6,985 bases of DNA, from NCBI GenBank assembly GCA_029068025.1, contig JAIEDJ010000249.1, forward strand, positions 1-6,985. The letters are read 5' to 3'. Below, in pieces: positions 5,264 through 6,985 of the stretch (the first letter of the stretch is position 1; the number at the start of each line of letters is the position of its first letter). The notes under the pieces were generated by a model. The model worked only from the letters and a program-made list of their open reading frames with translations. It was not told the origin of the DNA and made no database searches. The DNA is from Oscillospiraceae bacterium (GTDB lineage Bacteria > Bacillota > Clostridia > Oscillospirales > Ruminococcaceae). The translations under genes and the position numbers were made by a program.

Positions 5264-5835
5264 TTGTTTTTCTCCTTCAGGACTATTCCGTAAATAAAAA
5301 CGCCGCACATTCCCGCGGTCAGAATCAGATAGATGGTCGAGAAGTTTGCTCCAAGCAGGTCGATAGTAATGACAGTCAAAAAGAATAACGATAGAATAAC
5401 GGCTGAAATATATTTGTGCTGTGTTTTTTTCAGCATACCCTTTATCAGCTTCAAGGCGGCTCGGATTATAAGCAGCGCGACAGCTATGCGTATGCCTTTG
5501 AATGCCTTGGCGACTGTTTCTATGCTTAACAGATTTTCCATGAACGAGGAAATTAGCCAGATGATCAGAAAAGACGGCAGGACCACTCCCAATGTAGCGG
5601 CAAGAGCGCCCCCGATACCCGCTTTTTTGTAACCCGCATAGGTCGCGAGATTTATCGCGATAGGACCCGGCGTGGATTCCGCTATGGCTGTAACCTCCAT
5701 CAGCTCGTCCGAGGTTATCCATTTCTTCTTTTCTACACATTCCCTGTCAATCAGGGAGATCATCGCGTAACCTCCGCCAAAGGTGAATGCGCCGATCTTG
5801 GCGAAGGTCAAAAACAAATCAAGCAATACGGTCAT
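5260..5835 (-). CDS. Chromate transporter family protein, first half-subunit (CHR, ywrA/ywrB type)
   Basis: A 191-aa membrane protein of the same short-chain CHR family. The signature TFGGGYAMISLID (18-30) is followed by AESTPGP (52-58), ATYAGYKKAG (64-73) and GVVLPSF (83-89), then hydrophobic helices around 113-130 and 142-185. It is homologous to the following gene, the pair having arisen by duplication. ATG at 5835 has AAAGGAGT (5846-5839) just upstream. The stop codon overlaps the next gene's start (ATGA, 4-bp overlap), which implies translational coupling and equal subunit supply. In Bacillus subtilis such a pair gives chromate resistance only when both are present. No clear promoter is visible in the 109 bp upstream: a TTGACA (5917-5912) lacks a matching -10. 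The pair may be read from upstream through the hemW remnant. Confidence 0.93.
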   Translation of the reverse strand: MTVLLDLFLTFAKIGAFTFGGGYAMISLIDRECVEKKKWITSDELMEVTAIAESTPGPIAINLATYAGYKKAGIGGALAATLGVVLPSFLIIWLISSFMENLLSIETVAKAFKGIRIAVALLIIRAALKLIKGMLKKTQHKYISAVILSLFFLTVITIDLLGANFSTIYLILTAGMCGVFIYGIVLKEKNK

Positions 5836-5944
5836 TTTACTCCTTTATTACACTTACCGCCATTCGTGCTCCATTCCCGTGAGGGGATCCTCGTCGGGGA
5901 AAAACCTGTGCTGTCAAACAGCGCTATACCGCAAACCGTGCTCC

Positions 5945-6178
5945 TTATTTCAGATATTCAAGCAATATCGCGATTATCTCGTTCGATACGAGAAACCCGC
6001 GCGAAGTGAGCGCCAATCTGCCGTTTTCGAGCTTGTAATACTCTTTCGGGATCAGCAGCAAGCCGTCTTGAACGTGCGAAAACAGCTCCTCGGGGATACC
6101 CTCCGTGAGCCGCAGTCCCAGCATGATCTTTTCTTCAAGCTCGTTCGGATCATCATGATTTACATCATACGTCCTGCT
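5945..6178 (-). pseudogene. hemW: C-terminal remnant of a HemW-like protein (5' end missing)
   Basis: The open frame encodes about 77 residues ending LEEKIMLGLRLTEGI...ALTSRGFLVSNEIIAILL...K, then TAA at 5947-5945. Both motifs are the hallmark of the C-terminal HemN_C domain of HemW, the radical SAM heme chaperone formerly annotated as oxygen-independent coproporphyrinogen oxidase. HemW is about 370-400 aa, so roughly 80% is absent, including the radical SAM CxxxCxxC core. Upstream the frame closes at a TAA (6181-6179) exactly where sequence homologous to another gene begins, and there is no usable start codon or ribosome site. I infer a fragment left by a rearrangement; an intact hemW elsewhere in the genome is likely. 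A small GCTGT/ACAGC hairpin (5910-5922) followed by TTTTT may be its old terminator. Confidence 0.75.
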
Positions 6179-6384
6179 TTAAAAGCAGCATAGAATTCAT
6201 CTTCATTTGAGAATTCTTTTTCATTGTTATAATTGATTATGACATGATACATCACCGTTTACAGCAATATTAATTTCAACGAAGTATTCTGTCAGAAATG
6301 CTCCTTACCTTTTCCAGTAGGTATAGAAATCATAAAGCCAGTCACCTCCTGCGAAGTTGGACCTTGGTCAATGATCGTTATTTC
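6179..6384 (-). pseudogene. Decayed duplicate of the C-terminal part of the neighbouring gene
   Basis: Translating the minus strand in shifting frames gives segments that align with the C-terminal third of the neighbouring intact frame. These are EITIIDQG (intact EVTIELDI), WLYDFYTYWKR-stop-GAFLTEYFVEI (intact WLYDFYKYWKKEGAFLREYQVYL) and KEFSNEDEFYAAFK (intact SEFADENEFYSAFK). The copy has an in-frame TAA at 6307-6305 replacing a glutamate codon, one frameshift near 6347 and a compensating one near 6250. It starts two bases after the stop of the intact gene, so the arrangement is a tandem partial duplication. Third-base divergence is substantial, so the event is old or involved a related allele. 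Its last frame runs on to a TAA at 6162-6160, inside the hemW remnant. Confidence 0.75.
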
Positions 6385-6386
6385 AA

Positions 6387-6985
6387 CTACCAATACTTTT
6401 TAAACGCTGAATAAAACTCATTTTCATCAGCGAACTCGGAGTCTTTTTTTATAATAATATAGCTGTCTTCTTTTGAATTTGTTTCATATATTACAAGATA
6501 CACTTGATATTCTCTTAAAAATGCCCCCTCTTTTTTCCAATACTTGTAAAAGTCATACAACCACTCAATCTTTTGTGGAATTACTCCCTCACCAACTATA
6601 TCCAACTCAATTGTCACCTCGCCGGTATAGGGCTCTATATAGTCGTCATAAAAGGTATATGAAGAAACTGCCGAGGTTATCTGTCTTGGTCTTAAGAACC
6701 CGTCTTTGATAATTTTATCAAATTGAGCAGTTGCCCTTGCTTCGGGATAACTGTCCCTAACAATTTTACCGTCATCGGCGGAAACATGAAATTCAATATC
6801 ATCCCACTTGAAGTCAATAACATCATTTTTACGCGGTCTCAGCTTAAATCCATAATCATAGCTTTGACTGACAATTTTCGCGCCGGGATAGTTTTCATTT
6901 ACATATTCCAGTATTGCCTGTTTGTTTTTCCGGGATTCCTGCTGCCAAGGAAAAAGAAGATTTACGTGAAGTATAAGTACCAGTC
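6387..6985 (-). CDS. Unrecognised, probably membrane-anchored protein (5' end beyond the window)
   Basis: The frame is open from the right edge to TAG at 6389-6387, giving the last 198 residues. I do not recognise the family. The visible part begins with a hydrophobic stretch (LVLILHVNLLFPW) that looks like the end of an N-terminal membrane anchor. Two alpha/beta-like segments follow: one around QAILEYVNENYPGAK and DIEFHVSADDGKIV, and a second around EVTIELDI, WLYDFYKYWKK and ENEFYSAFKKYW. There is no methionine codon in the visible frame, so the true start lies outside; a shorter call beginning at the internal GTG 6617 would miss most of the protein. It is rich in Asp, Glu, Lys and Tyr and has no cysteine in view. 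It is more AT-rich than murA-walJ, and a broken duplicate of its C-terminus follows directly. Confidence 0.75.
   Translation of the reverse strand, partial: LVLILHVNLLFPWQQESRKNKQAILEYVNENYPGAKIVSQSYDYGFKLRPRKNDVIDFKWDDIEFHVSADDGKIVRDSYPEARATAQFDKIIKDGFLRPRQITSAVSSYTFYDDYIEPYTGEVTIELDIVGEGVIPQKIEWLYDFYKYWKKEGAFLREYQVYLVIYETNSKEDSYIIIKKDSEFADENEFYSAFKKYW

Noticed and set aside
5264..5740. N-terminal extension of the second CHR gene
   Set aside because: It lies entirely within the first CHR gene in another frame, and the residues show no family similarity; ATG 5263 with its ATGA overlap is the natural start.
5912..5917. TTGACA on the minus strand as -35 of the CHR operon
   Set aside because: No -10-like hexamer lies 16-18 bp downstream, and the hexamer is part of a small hairpin.
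5783..6193. 136-aa open frame on the plus strand
   Set aside because: It runs antisense to the first CHR gene and the hemW remnant, and its product is low-complexity with no motif.
6292..6350. 13-codon open frame on the minus strand (ATG 6333) preceded by the strong site AGGAGGTGA
   Set aside because: It lies inside the decayed duplicate and corresponds to a shifted frame of it. The peptide has no support, and the ribosome-like site most likely arose as the copy drifted.
6473..6709. 78-aa open frame on the plus strand
   Set aside because: It is antisense to the right-edge gene, with no ribosome site and no recognisable features.

Overview
The window looks like a chromosomal segment of a Gram-positive anaerobe of the class Clostridia, probably close to Ruminococcus/Oscillospiraceae. 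This rests on AAGGAG-type ribosome binding sites, moderate-GC genes separated by AT-rich gaps, a single-domain MurA followed by a WalJ/YycJ-type metallo-hydrolase, a split short-chain chromate transporter pair as in Bacillus ywrB/ywrA, and a small DUF11 protein. The assignment is inferred from gene content, not from a marker gene.

Layout. Positions 1-255 hold a long imperfect inverted repeat (element A) followed by short direct repeats. An AT-rich leader with a good extended -10 promoter (365-393) then drives a plus-strand operon: murA (507-1802, TTG start), a walJ-like MBL-fold nuclease gene (1839-2627) and an unrecognised eight-helix membrane protein (2652-3407), closed by a strong intrinsic terminator (3415-3443). 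Positions 3444-3758 carry no gene. They hold further copies of the short repeats and a second inverted-repeat element (B, 3627-3757) related to A, so copies of one repeat family bracket the murA operon.

Everything to the right is on the minus strand. From right to left these are: the C-terminal 198 residues of an unrecognised, probably membrane-anchored protein running off the right edge (6387-6985); a decayed duplicate of that protein's C-terminal part (about 6179-6384); the last about 77 codons of a hemW-like gene without its 5' part (5945-6178); two chromate-transporter half genes overlapping by ATGA (5260-5835 and 4706-5263); and a DUF11 repeat protein (3759-4610). The stop codon of the DUF11 gene lies inside the flank of element B.

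The murA operon serves cell-envelope synthesis: the first committed peptidoglycan step, a nuclease of the family associated with the WalRK cell-wall regulon in Bacillus, and a membrane protein of unknown role. The minus-strand half looks like accessory or rearranged DNA, with a gene tail joined to a broken duplicate, an ion-efflux pair and a surface-type repeat protein that lacks an export signal. The most notable observations are the repeat family with an internally inverted module and the decayed-duplicate/hemW junction. I found no CRISPR array, tRNA, rRNA, integrase or transposase.
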